Positions 8,317 to 16,373 of a stretch of 40,877 bases of DNA are shown one piece after another. The translations under genes were made by a program, and so were the position numbers. The notes beneath the pieces were generated by a model. That model saw only the letters and a program-made list of their open reading frames with translations. It did no database searches and was not told the origin of the DNA. Position 1 is the first letter of the stretch. Each line of letters opens with the position of its first letter. The DNA comes from Cohaesibacter marisflavi (GTDB taxonomy: Bacteria; Pseudomonadota; Alphaproteobacteria; Rhizobiales; Cohaesibacteraceae), in assembly GCF_900115225.1 (NCBI RefSeq), contig NZ_FOVR01000020.1:1-40877 (forward strand), read 5' to 3'.

Positions 8317-8694
8317 ATGGCAAAAAACTATATTGATTTCACAACAGACAAACGCTTTGTGCGCAGAAAGCGAGAATTGAAAACAATAAAAATAATGATC
8401 CACCTATATTGCCGACATCATCATGATAGGAAAAACGGGATCATATGTGAAGAATGTGCGATCCTGTTAACCTATGCAACACGGAGGCTGGAGCGTTGCA
8501 TTTTTGGTGATGCAAAACCTGCTTGCTCACTCTGTGTGGTCCATTGTTACAAACGCGAAATGCGTAAGCGCATAAAAGACGTTATGCGTTGGTCAGGACC
8601 ACGGATGATGGTTTGGCATCCCTGGCTCGCGATGTATCATATTCTGGATAAAATTCGCCCCATACCGAAGCATCCGCAGAAAACGAAAGATTAA
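8317..8694 (+). CDS. YgbA-family protein (nitrous oxide-stimulated promoter family)
   Basis: The protein has 125 residues. It has the YgbA_NO layout: a basic N-terminus with RKRELKTIKIMIHLYCRHHH, then CEECAILLTYATRRLERCIFG, KPACSLCVVHCYKREMR and a final VMRWSGPRMM block. The many cysteines in CxxC arrangements suggest metal binding. In enterobacteria ygbA belongs to the NO-responsive set of genes; the molecular role is not settled. It follows the methyltransferase gene by 67 nt with a weak GGGGGAA site, so co-transcription is likely. Confidence 0.85.
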   Translation: MAKNYIDFTTDKRFVRRKRELKTIKIMIHLYCRHHHDRKNGIICEECAILLTYATRRLERCIFGDAKPACSLCVVHCYKREMRKRIKDVMRWSGPRMMVWHPWLAMYHILDKIRPIPKHPQKTKD

Positions 8695-8768
8695 ATACAA
8701 GTGTAACGGCTGATCTACTTCAACGCCCCTTCGGAAATGCTTCTAACAATCACTTGCAAAGATATTTC

Positions 8769-8797
8769 TTGTTCATTTTAGGCGACAATGATATTAT
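8769..8797 (+). promoter_or_regulatory. Candidate promoter of the small four-Cys gene
   Basis: TTGTTC (8769-8774), a 17-bp spacer and TATTAT (8792-8797) form a plausible sigma-70-type promoter, with a good -10 and a weak -35. Transcription would start near 8804, just before the inverted repeat at 8812-8836. Confidence 0.4.
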
Positions 8798-8811
8798 TAG
8801 ACTAATTCTAA

Positions 8812-8836
8812 ATTGTTGAATTTTACATTCAACAAT
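8812..8836. promoter_or_regulatory. Perfect 10-bp inverted repeat in the leader of the four-Cys gene
   Basis: ATTGTTGAAT, a 5-nt spacer TTTAC and ATTCAACAAT form a perfect dyad 36 bp before the ATG at 8873. It may be an operator for a dimeric repressor overlapping the transcript start, or a 5' hairpin that stabilises a highly expressed short mRNA. It does not match the NsrR or FNR consensus by eye. Confidence 0.6.
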
Positions 8837-8872
8837 AATAACTTAACTCAGCAACTCAAGAAAGGACTACGT

Positions 8873-9061
8873 ATGGCTACCAAATCTTCTTGTGGTGAAT
8901 GCACGTTCTACGCCGCATCTGAAACCAAAGCTGCTGACACGGGCGTTTGCCATTTCAATCCTCCGGTCTTTCTCACTGAGGAGGAAACCAAAGCGAAATG
9001 GCCCATCGTTGCAAACAACGACTGGTGCGGCCATTTCGAAGGGGATCGCAAATCGGCTTAA
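8873..9061 (+). CDS. Small four-cysteine protein, function unknown
   Basis: The protein has 62 residues from the ATG at 8873, which has an AAGAAAGGA ribosome site; a longer frame from 8813 would run through the inverted repeat and is unlikely. Cysteines occur as CGEC near residue 7-10, TGVCHF near 26 and DWCGHF near 52, so four Cys are placed as a likely mononuclear zinc or iron site. There is no signal peptide or membrane segment. I do not recognise a named family with confidence. The strong ribosome site and the dyad upstream suggest a regulated, abundant product. Confidence 0.7.
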   Translation: MATKSSCGECTFYAASETKAADTGVCHFNPPVFLTEEETKAKWPIVANNDWCGHFEGDRKSA

Positions 9062-9231
9062 ATATCCGGCTTGCTGGTCGTTACAGCTTTCTGGGCGTTT
9101 TTTCCCGGTGTTAAAGCGCATGAATAGCGATGAACGAACAATCTGAAAACGAGCTGAGCGCGCGAGGACCATTGAGTTGATCGGGACATAAATGTCCTTA
9201 TCGCTGAAACGCGGGCCGGTTCGGGAACAAC

Positions 9232-9258
9232 GCAAAGGCGACCTTGGGTCGCCTTTGC
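9232..9258. terminator. Strong hairpin, possible bidirectional terminator
   Basis: GCAAAGGCGAC (9232-9242) pairs with GTCGCCTTTGC (9248-9258) over a 5-nt loop, an 11-bp perfect stem. There is no following T-run on either strand, so intrinsic termination is uncertain. It lies 170 bp after the four-Cys gene. Confidence 0.45.
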
Positions 9259-9334
9259 TGCATCAGTGCATCAGTCCTTCTGACATAAAGAAGCGCCACA
9301 ACTCAAAAGAATTGTGACGCTACAAAAAAGGATT

Positions 9335-9478
9335 GAGGACCAATCCCTACCTTTTCAACAAGCCCATATGATGCTCACGCCTTCCGGGAAGAGGACCAAA
9401 TCTTCGCGGAGTTCGTGTCCACACTTTGCCTAAGGCAAACTGGACTTGCAGGACGTCAAGAGCAAGACACGAGGACCA
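9335..9478. repeat. Three copies of GAGGACCA in possible hairpin loops
   Basis: GAGGACCA occurs at 9335-9342, 9391-9398 and 9471-9478. The first is flanked by GGATTG/CAATCC arms, the second by GAAGA/TCTTC and the third by GAC/GTC. Repeated GGA or, on the other strand, TCC in loops is a feature of some regulatory RNAs. The strand is unknown. Confidence 0.45.
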
Positions 9479-9976
9479 GTCATGTTACTCGGACGTTTTG
9501 CACATTTCCAATGTGTCTCCGCAGGCGAGCCGCATCATTTGCCTATGAGACATATTTTCTATGTACGATCTGATTTCTCGAATCCTACGTCATCTCAAAG
9601 TGACCAGCTATTGAGGCGACTCGATTCAAAATCTTCAGGTAATCGAGACAAACCCAAATTAATAGTTACGTAATGAAATAACTTGAGTTCATAACTCATA
9701 TTTAACATTCTCAAGCTGCGCTGTCAATTACCCACCGCTGATACGACTTCTCCCAATGGGGAGAATAGGCGGATTCTGAACTTTAATGCAGTTGGAGCAC
9801 CCCGAATCCAAGCCCCCATCGTCGCGCGGAGCTCGAATAAATCTCAATCTGTGGGTAACAGATCAACAGCTAAAATGTTCGGTTCCTGATTGGGATCGTC
9901 ACAATAGTTCTTCCGTCCGCATCTGTGGAAGAGTCTATCAACGACTTCATTGACGTATTTAATGAAAAGATGCGAT

Positions 9977-10021
9977 AAAAAGCATCTGCCTCTGCATTTG
10001 TAGATACAAGTATCAGATGCT
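9977..10021 (-). terminator. Rho-independent terminator of the second importer operon
   Basis: On the minus strand AGCATCTG and CAGATGCT form an 8-bp stem (outer arms 10014-10021 and 9981-9988), followed directly by TTTTTA. The stem encloses an inner GATAC/GTATC hairpin. It sits 32 bp after the stop of the binding-protein gene at 10053. Confidence 0.75.
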
Positions 10022-10052
10022 CTATGGTTGATGAATTGTCACGCGGGTCCCG

Positions 10053-11057
10053 CTATTGATAGAATGTACCAGCTGGAAGTTTTCCTCCAATGATTGCAGG
10101 AGACATGCCCTTCAAGACGACAAAGAATTTTTCCAACTCCGCCTTTGACTGTTTGCCAGATTTTACGTCGATATGGCTGAATGGGATTGAACGCTCAATG
10201 ATGGGAGCTTTCAGACCCAAATAGGCGGCGCCGATCTTGGCTGCACTAGTTGGGTTATTGCTCACCCAGCGGCCTGATTCAACTAGAGCGTTGTTGAAGG
10301 CTGAAACGAGTTCTGGTTGCTCTGTGAGCAATTTACCTGAAATCATCATGCCTGCTTGAGGAATGGCAGAGCGCCCACCAAAAACACTACCCCAGGCCTT
10401 TTGCAAATCCAACGCACGCGTTACTTCAATGCCGTTTTTCATGCCCTGCATCTGGGCCCCGGTCGCAGCGGGTTCAGGCAAAACAGCCATCTTGGCATCG
10501 CCTGCAATCATCATTTTCATCGCCTGCATGGGTGTGCCGACATATTGCAGTTTGTAATCCCGTCCCTGCTTTAGTCCAATCTTCGATGCCATGGCACGAA
10601 AGACAAGGTCGGGCATATCATTCTTGTAGGGCATGACAATCGTTTTGCCGCGAACAGCTGCAAGAGAGGCAACCTTGCCTTCGCGTGACATCAAATATAA
10701 TAGTCCCCACGTCACTACGCTGGATAATCTTACATTAATTCCGCGGTTGTACAGGTTTGCTGCTACATATGTCGGTGTCCCGGTGATGCTCATACTGCCA
10801 TCAAGAACTCCAGCCCGTAATTGATCCGGCGTTCTCCAAACCTTGAACTGCACTTTTCCAACATGATCCTGCAATGCGCCGGACTGAGCCAGATGGGCCA
10901 GGGCTATAGATGGTCCTGCTGGAGGGCCATAGATGGTCAATTCGTCTTTGATCTTCGCGAGGGCCGGCGTCGAGAGCATTGATGTGGAAAGCCCACTCAC
11001 TGCGAGAGACCCGATGCCGAATGCGGAATGACCAAGGAATTTACGTCGAGATAACAT
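10053..11057 (-). CDS. Tat-exported substrate-binding protein of ABC importer
   Basis: The protein has 334 residues. It starts with a twin-arginine signal (MLSRRKFLG, then a hydrophobic stretch and TPALAK cleavage region near 35), so it should be exported folded, perhaps with a bound cofactor or metal. The body has the same motifs as the binding protein at 5243-6214: KVWRTPDQLRAGVLDGSM, VRGKTIVMPYKNDMPDLVFR and IGGKLPAGTFYQ at the end, showing a paralogous pair. AGGAG precedes the ATG. It is the last gene of its operon, 16 nt after the barrel gene, with a terminator downstream. Sulfonate or nitrate binding is possible in the family, but context suggests a metal-related ligand. Confidence 0.87.
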   Translation of the reverse strand: MLSRRKFLGHSAFGIGSLAVSGLSTSMLSTPALAKIKDELTIYGPPAGPSIALAHLAQSGALQDHVGKVQFKVWRTPDQLRAGVLDGSMSITGTPTYVAANLYNRGINVRLSSVVTWGLLYLMSREGKVASLAAVRGKTIVMPYKNDMPDLVFRAMASKIGLKQGRDYKLQYVGTPMQAMKMMIAGDAKMAVLPEPAATGAQMQGMKNGIEVTRALDLQKAWGSVFGGRSAIPQAGMMISGKLLTEQPELVSAFNNALVESGRWVSNNPTSAAKIGAAYLGLKAPIIERSIPFSHIDVKSGKQSKAELEKFFVVLKGMSPAIIGGKLPAGTFYQ

Positions 11058-11073
11058 TGTTGTCTCCTGATCT

Positions 11074-13029
11074 TTAGAAATTCATTTGAGAGCGGACAAA
11101 GAATGTACGTCCAGGTGCGTTGACTTTTGTTCTCGTTGCGGAAGCAACACTGGTCCCGGTGATGTGTTCTTGATAATCGGTGTTAAACAGATTGTTGATA
11201 CCAGCCGAGAGAGACCAGCGATTGCTCAACTGCAATCCACCATAGAGATCAACGGTAGCGAAGCCTTTGCCTTCTCCATCATCAAGTCCTAACGCTGTGG
11301 TCATGTCTTCATCCACGCGGGTCTGGTCTGAAACAAGGCGTAGCTTCGCCCCAACATTCCATGTGCCCGAACTCGCAAGCATGCCTTGATAATCGAGAAG
11401 AAAGTTGGCTTCTAGTGGCGCTATTTGGTAAAGAGCACGATCATCGCTGTCGTTGTTCCCCCACAGGTAAGCGACCTTGGCGGTTGCGGACCAATGATTT
11501 GTCAGATTCCATCGCGCTTCAAAGTTTGCTCCAGCAAACAGCGCATCTACGTTACGATAGATTAGAGCACCATCTGATAGGTTCACTCCACTCTGCCCAT
11601 AGGCTCGATCCCAGGTGATGAAATTATTCACCCAGTCAACATATCCCGAGAGTTTGACTTCGATATTTTCTGAGCTGAACGGACCATCTGCATTCGGCCC
11701 CATCACGCCATAGTCAACATAGTTATTCCCTTTCCAGGCCATGCCAAGCTCTGCCTTATGGTGGGCTTCTGGATCTAGATCAGGATTGCCGATCCAGCGG
11801 TTTATGGCTTGAGGATGTGTGACTGCATGATAGGCTTCAATATTATCAGGTGAGCGGACCTTGCGGCTGAGATCCCCAAACACCGAGAAGCGTTCATCCA
11901 TGAATGCTTTGGTTACACGCATGCGAGCAGAAATATTGTTGTCAGTGCGAGACAAATCACCGGTCGCTCCATAGTAGGATCGATAAAGGGAAGCTGGAGA
12001 CATATTCCAAGCAGCAGCCCCCGTGGCTCCAGATGGAACATCGCCGGTCTCATTGGCGTCCGCAGGATCGGCATGGATGAGGTCATAACGCATTCCAAGC
12101 TGCATTCCCCACCCCTCGCCAAAGGAACGTTTGCCATCAAGGGATGCTCCAACGGTTTTCCGGGTCACGTCGGGCACCTTGATTGTGTTTACCACACCAA
12201 GCGTATCGTTATACCGACGCGCATCCTGATTGTCCCAACCACCAAAAACTGCTGCATTTGTGGACCAACTTCCCAAGTCCCATCGTGTGTTCACCTTACC
12301 ATCGAGAATATGGCGTTCTGTGTGGGCACGCATCTTGACCGAGGAATTATCTCGGTTGCTGTAATTATCCGGTTCGCGTTCGACATTTCTTGAAGACAGG
12401 TCGACAGAGAAACCGGTCAAACGGTCGCCCTCCAGAACCTGATCGTAGCTGAGCTTACCAACCAGTCGTTCTGTGTTTTTTACATCCATACTGTGATGGG
12501 GTTGCAGTTCATCTTCGATGACATCCCGCACGCCCACAAAGCGGAATGTTCCGACAGGGGTTGGTTTCCACTGGATCATCACCTGTTGTGTACTTCGCGT
12601 ATACCCGAAGGTGACATCGTCGCCATTGGCATCTTTATAGTCGTTCGCTTTCACAAACCGGTTGCCAAACAGCATGACGACACCAGGTGCCATGAGCTTT
12701 GCTTGTGCGCCAGTATAGAAGGCGTTGCTCTTACCATCGTAGCCCCCCATGACTTTTACTGTCTTGTTCGCGTTTGCGACATCCGATTCAACGCCAATAG
12801 TCGTCGACAAGCTGCTATCATCATCAAACTGCTGGTAGGGATCTGCAAGCAACAGCTCAAGCGGTGATGGTACAGAAGGCGGGCCTGCTAACGCATGGCG
12901 CTCCATTGACAGTGTGTCTATGAAGTCTTCGGCCTGAGCTCCAAAGCCTCCTGTTGCGACGACAATCAGACTGATGCCTGACATGAATAGTTTTTTCTTA
13001 CCCAACATTGTCTTTCTCACATTCTTCAT
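11074..13029 (-). CDS. OprC/NosA-like outer-membrane barrel lacking the plug domain
   Basis: The protein has 651 residues. After a signal peptide (to about residue 33, GFGAQAED) only about 40 residues precede the beta-barrel. The barrel resembles the TonB-dependent copper receptors OprC/NosA: NRFVKANDYKDANGDDV, KLSYDQVLEGDRLTGF, then many beta strands, and a C-terminal block with NLFNTDYQEH and NAPGRTFFVRSQMNF ending in Phe. The normal plug domain of about 130 residues, with its TonB box, is absent, and the reading frame is intact. Such a barrel could be an open channel or need a partner. It lies between nnrS and the Tat binding-protein gene, so it probably lets the same substrate through the outer membrane. 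The start may be ATG 13029 or ATG 13008; neither has a strong ribosome site. Confidence 0.8.
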   Translation of the reverse strand: MKNVRKTMLGKKKLFMSGISLIVVATGGFGAQAEDFIDTLSMERHALAGPPSVPSPLELLLADPYQQFDDDSSLSTTIGVESDVANANKTVKVMGGYDGKSNAFYTGAQAKLMAPGVVMLFGNRFVKANDYKDANGDDVTFGYTRSTQQVMIQWKPTPVGTFRFVGVRDVIEDELQPHHSMDVKNTERLVGKLSYDQVLEGDRLTGFSVDLSSRNVEREPDNYSNRDNSSVKMRAHTERHILDGKVNTRWDLGSWSTNAAVFGGWDNQDARRYNDTLGVVNTIKVPDVTRKTVGASLDGKRSFGEGWGMQLGMRYDLIHADPADANETGDVPSGATGAAAWNMSPASLYRSYYGATGDLSRTDNNISARMRVTKAFMDERFSVFGDLSRKVRSPDNIEAYHAVTHPQAINRWIGNPDLDPEAHHKAELGMAWKGNNYVDYGVMGPNADGPFSSENIEVKLSGYVDWVNNFITWDRAYGQSGVNLSDGALIYRNVDALFAGANFEARWNLTNHWSATAKVAYLWGNNDSDDRALYQIAPLEANFLLDYQGMLASSGTWNVGAKLRLVSDQTRVDEDMTTALGLDDGEGKGFATVDLYGGLQLSNRWSLSAGINNLFNTDYQEHITGTSVASATRTKVNAPGRTFFVRSQMNF

Positions 13030-13158
13030 GAGTTATTTGTGTTTGAATTCGGTGGTCGGCCTTTGCGGCATCGGTAATTTCGATACCGGAAGCTTTCTTT
13101 GAACCATCTCGGGTCTTGTCTATGGCGCGATCAATTCCAGTACGGTGATTGCAACTTT

Positions 13159-14385
13159 CTAGGAGCTCCTGCTAAAAGCCCATGGAACAAATTGAACCAG
13201 ATAACATCCGTAACTGAGTGCGAAACACATCCAGGCCGCCACCATCCAATCGATCTCGTCCCAGAAGAGGGGCGCGATGGCGCGCAGGAAACAGGCGGCG
13301 ATCATGAAACCCATGGCCAGAGCGAACAGCGGACGGAATATGAGTTGATGACCAGAATGGCGACTGCCAGCGATGATCAGAACCATCAGAGTTGTGAAGG
13401 AAAAACTGCCAATGTAAATCGCATGGCGCCCATTGATCACCGCTGCGTAATCCGCAATCCCCAGCAACCCCGCCGCTTGAAGAGCCAGACCTGCCGTCAT
13501 CAACCAGTAGGTCGCATAGAGCCCCTTTGTGTAGATTGACGATAGAGCTTTGCGGATATGCCAATCCTGCAGGATCGCCAGCACCGCACAAGCTGATGCT
13601 AAGGCGAGCCAACCTTGAAGGGCTTCGCTGGTCGGTAGAATGCGGGCAGTAGTGAAAAGGCTGACACAGGTTATCGCCACCCGGCGGACCGGCGGACGCG
13701 GCAGAAACTTGATATCCTTCTCGCCGTTATCTGTCAGGGTCAGATTGACGATCGCCGTGCTGATCGCTGACAGGGCAACTAGGATCATGACCATGAAAGA
13801 GCCTTCAGCTAGTATCACGCCGGTTTCAAATGTCAGACTTAATGTTTTGCTAAGTGGTATCTCTCCGAAGATGTACCCAATGGATGCAATCATCTGCGCA
13901 CAGCCCAGCAGCAAGACTGGCCATATTAAATGGCGCATGCGCACACTCAGAATTGGCTTCGCAAGGCGCAGAATAAGGAAAAACATGAAAAGTAAATGCG
14001 ACCCGAAAACCAGCCAAGCGGGCAAATTGTCGATAAACCAAAAAGCCAGACGTCCAAAGAGCCACAGACATGTTAGGCCGAATAGTTCGCGCCCCTGCAC
14101 CTTTGGTGTGCCGCTCCAGGCTGGCACAGCGGTGGTCAGAAACCCAGCCATCGCGGCCATGAGGTAGCCAAAAATCATGTCATACTGATGGAGCAGCACT
14201 GGATCTACCAGCCCGGCTACTTCTATTCCTGCGGACAGGGAAATACCCCAATAGACAACATAAAGAAGGGCAAATAGGGCCGCGAGGGGGAAAAAAGTCC
14301 TGAAGCCCTCCTGAAAAATCGGCCAGTTTTGAAAGCTGGAAGAGAGCGAACTATCGCCATTGGGTTTGAAGATACTTTCACTCAC
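13159..14385 (-). CDS. nnrS: NnrS family heme/copper membrane protein
   Basis: The protein has 408 residues and about 12 membrane segments. The N-terminal block FQEGFRTFFPLAALFALLY and LLHQYDMIFGYLMAAMAGFL followed by TAVPAWSG are the NnrS hallmarks; the conserved histidine in LLHQYDM is a likely metal ligand. NnrS proteins contain heme and copper and protect metabolism against NO and nitrosative stress; they are found in denitrifiers under NnrR control. It overlaps the upstream ATPase gene by 4 nt (ATGA at 14385-14382), so it is translationally coupled to an importer. That coupling is unusual and may mean that the importer feeds or serves NnrS. Confidence 0.92.
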   Translation of the reverse strand: MSESIFKPNGDSSLSSSFQNWPIFQEGFRTFFPLAALFALLYVVYWGISLSAGIEVAGLVDPVLLHQYDMIFGYLMAAMAGFLTTAVPAWSGTPKVQGRELFGLTCLWLFGRLAFWFIDNLPAWLVFGSHLLFMFFLILRLAKPILSVRMRHLIWPVLLLGCAQMIASIGYIFGEIPLSKTLSLTFETGVILAEGSFMVMILVALSAISTAIVNLTLTDNGEKDIKFLPRPPVRRVAITCVSLFTTARILPTSEALQGWLALASACAVLAILQDWHIRKALSSIYTKGLYATYWLMTAGLALQAAGLLGIADYAAVINGRHAIYIGSFSFTTLMVLIIAGSRHSGHQLIFRPLFALAMGFMIAACFLRAIAPLFWDEIDWMVAAWMCFALSYGCYLVQFVPWAFSRSS

Positions 14386-15203
14386 AGCACTTTCTCCCAG
14401 TTCTTCATTCGGAACAAATCGGCGATCATATCATCAGACAGCAGCTCAGCCTCAAGTTCGTGGGCCAGCTGTCGCGTTCTGAGATGAAGCGGCATCTTGA
14501 TCGTGACTTCTTTGATAACTCGGCCCGGATCGGGTGCCATGACAAGAACCCGATCACTAAGAGAGAGCGCTTCAAAAATGTCATGGGTCACCATGAGAAC
14601 TGTGCAGGCACGGCTTTCTATCTCTGTCAGCAATGCGCGGTACATCTCGCGTCGACGTCCCACATCCAGCGCGCTGAATGGCTCATCAAGAAATAGCAAA
14701 TCTGGTTCCGTCACCATGGCCCGGGCAATGGCCGCCCGTTGCTTCATGCCACCGGATAGCTCAGCAGGAAATTTCTTTAGATCAGCTTGAGAAAATCCCA
14801 TGGCTTTTGCTGCCACGGATACGCGCTCAAATTGCTCTTGCCGGGTCAGTTTTGCGGCTTTGAGGCCAAAGGCCATGTTGTCGTAAAGACGCTTCCAGGG
14901 CAGTAAACGATGATCTTGAAAAAGAACAGCGCCGGAGTCCGTGTTTCTTTCGACAGAGCCATCGCTGGGGGAAATAAGCCCCGCTGCAATTTTGACTAGG
15001 GTGGTTTTCCCGCAGCCAGACGGGCCGATCAGGCTTACAATCTCACCAGGCGCCATTTTGAGCTCACACGCATCAAGAACCTGCTCAATGGGAAGATAAC
15101 GGTGTTCCTTCAACCGGAGATGCAGGATCGTCTTTTTTCTCGGCCTTTGTGAAGACGAAGTGCCGCTGCGTATTTCGTTATCTCTCTGGGACGGTTTAAA
15201 CAT
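14382..15203 (-). CDS. ABC transporter ATP-binding protein (NitT/TauT type)
   Basis: The protein has 273 residues from the ATG at 15203; an in-frame ATG at 15224 is an alternative. Motifs: Walker A GPSGCGKTT, Q-loop VLFQDHRLLPWKR, signature ELSGGMKQRAAIARAM, Walker B LLFLDEPFSALD and switch histidine in MVTHDIFEAL. The start overlaps the permease stop by 8 nt (ATGTTTAA), and the stop overlaps the nnrS start by 4 nt. It is the paralogue of the ATPase at 3801-4433, sharing the DHRLLPWK stretch. Confidence 0.9.
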   Translation of the reverse strand: MFKPSQRDNEIRSGTSSSQRPRKKTILHLRLKEHRYLPIEQVLDACELKMAPGEIVSLIGPSGCGKTTLVKIAAGLISPSDGSVERNTDSGAVLFQDHRLLPWKRLYDNMAFGLKAAKLTRQEQFERVSVAAKAMGFSQADLKKFPAELSGGMKQRAAIARAMVTEPDLLFLDEPFSALDVGRRREMYRALLTEIESRACTVLMVTHDIFEALSLSDRVLVMAPDPGRVIKEVTIKMPLHLRTRQLAHELEAELLSDDMIADLFRMKNWEKVL

Positions 15204-15972
15204 CGTTCTTCCATCCCTCGACATGAGATTTCACGGGGTTCAGAACAAATCCCTCAAAGAGCAGCAATAAACCGACCACCGCGACAATCCACGCCATGGT
15301 GGCGACGGTGTCGATGTTGACACGCGCTTCTGCAAGGCCGGCGCCAACGCCATCACCAGATGCGAGCAGCTCTGCTGTCATTACGACTTTCCAGCTCATC
15401 GCAAAGGATGTGGCCCAGGCAGGGAAAAGATAGGAGACGATTTGCGGTGCCTGGACATGGATGAATTTTTCCGCACGAGAGATACGGAAACTGTCGGCCA
15501 TTTCGTCCAGATTACCGTCCCGCATGCGAACGCCTTGCATGGTTCCGGCGAAGATGAGAGGCAAGGTTGTGACAAAGACGGTAAAGATCGGAGTGCCTTC
15601 ACCGCCAAACCAGAGCAGCGCGATGACAATCCACGCAATTGGCGGCATTCCTTGCATCATGGTGACCAAAGGTCTGCTCAAGACAGACAGCGTGTTGGAC
15701 CAACCTGCCATTAGTCCGAGAATGATGCCTACACAGCTCGCGGTCAGGAATCCAAGCAAGGCCCGTTCCGAGGTGATGAGTATGTAGTTTAACCCGTGCG
15801 ACTCCGAAATCAGTGTACCAACCGTTTTGATCGTTTCTAGCGGTTCTGGCAATACCAAGGGGCCAAAGGTCTCAAAACCGATTTGCCAAAAGGCAAAGAC
15901 CAAACAGATCACGGACAGAGTTGTCCAGCCCGACCACAAGCTTCCCACAAATGCAAACAGGTGCCGTATCAT
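15196..15972 (-). CDS. ABC transporter permease (NitT/TauT type)
   Basis: The protein has 258 residues from the ATG at 15972 (MIRHLFAFVG), with about six membrane segments and a coupling loop DGNLDEMADSFRISRAEKFI ahead of VQAPQIVSYL. The frame stays open to a GTG at 16110 with another ATG at 16062. The first 46 residues of that longer form are hydrophilic and not typical, but the predicted transcript start at about 16131 lies just before the GTG, so the longer form cannot be excluded. First gene of the operon permease-ATPase-nnrS-barrel-binding protein. Paralogous to the permease at 4430-5209. Confidence 0.85.
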   Translation of the reverse strand: MIRHLFAFVGSLWSGWTTLSVICLVFAFWQIGFETFGPLVLPEPLETIKTVGTLISESHGLNYILITSERALLGFLTASCVGIILGLMAGWSNTLSVLSRPLVTMMQGMPPIAWIVIALLWFGGEGTPIFTVFVTTLPLIFAGTMQGVRMRDGNLDEMADSFRISRAEKFIHVQAPQIVSYLFPAWATSFAMSWKVVMTAELLASGDGVGAGLAEARVNIDTVATMAWIVAVVGLLLLFEGFVLNPVKSHVEGWKNDV

Positions 15973-16137
15973 GCGTCTGTGCCCCGTCCGCAGGTAAGCT
16001 GAAGGCGGTTTGCATTTTCGATTTGTTGTTGGGGGAAAATACGACGGACCATAGCTATCCATTCTTTGATGAATCTGACTTGCTTTATGGTCCTGAATCT
16101 TTGAATCCACGAATGGTCCAGCGCGGATCGTTGGGTA

Positions 16138-16179
16138 ACTATATCTTGAATATGGTTCTCATCTTTTGACGATCGTCAA
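16138..16179 (-). promoter_or_regulatory. FNR/DNR-type promoter of the second importer operon
   Basis: TTGACGATCGTCAA (16166-16179) is a perfect palindrome of the Crp/Fnr/NnrR class. On the minus strand TATAGT occupies 16143-16138. With the box centred at -41.5 the start would be near 16131 and TATAGT lies exactly at -12 to -7, the arrangement of an activated class II promoter. This strongly suggests control by the DNR-like or NarR-like regulator or FnrL. Confidence 0.8.
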
Positions 16180-16373
16180 GCACCATCCAAAAAACTTTGA
16201 GTGGACTGACTCATTGTTCCTTGTTGACAGAGAAGCAATTTGAAAAGTTTGAATTGTATGAACGCTTTAGTTGTCTGAGATTGTTCTGAATGTGGAAAAT
16301 AAGGGTGAGTATAGTGATAAATGAGCGCGACCAGTGGTGTGGAATAAAAGAGTTTAGTGGAGAAAAGGAACCT
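16180..16373. other. Intergenic spacer between importer promoter and glnA terminator
   Basis: This AT-rich stretch carries no credible gene. A 71-codon minus-strand frame within it has low-complexity composition and no ribosome site. I see nothing else defined here. Confidence 0.5.

Larger units (their letters stand above)
9062..10052. other. Gene-free, hairpin-rich intergenic region
   Basis: About 990 bp between convergent genes hold no credible coding sequence. There are several short perfect or near-perfect hairpins: 9232-9258, 9293-9320 (12 bp with two G-U), 9427-9441 (TTTGCC/GGCAAA) and 9748-9765 (TTCTCCC/GGGAGAA). The motif GAGGACCA occurs three times, at 9335, 9391 and 9471, each between short complementary arms. 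The right end holds a terminator for the minus-strand operon. It may contain one or more small RNAs or old mobile-element debris. Confidence 0.6.

Noticed and set aside
8812-8836. NsrR or FNR operator
   Set aside because: The dyad ATTGTTGAAT-N5-ATTCAACAAT fits neither consensus in spacing or bases; left as an unassigned inverted repeat.
9446-9673. 75-codon plus-strand frame in the non-coding kilobase
   Set aside because: No ribosome site, no recognisable motif and it crosses one of the GAGGACCA motifs; treated as chance.
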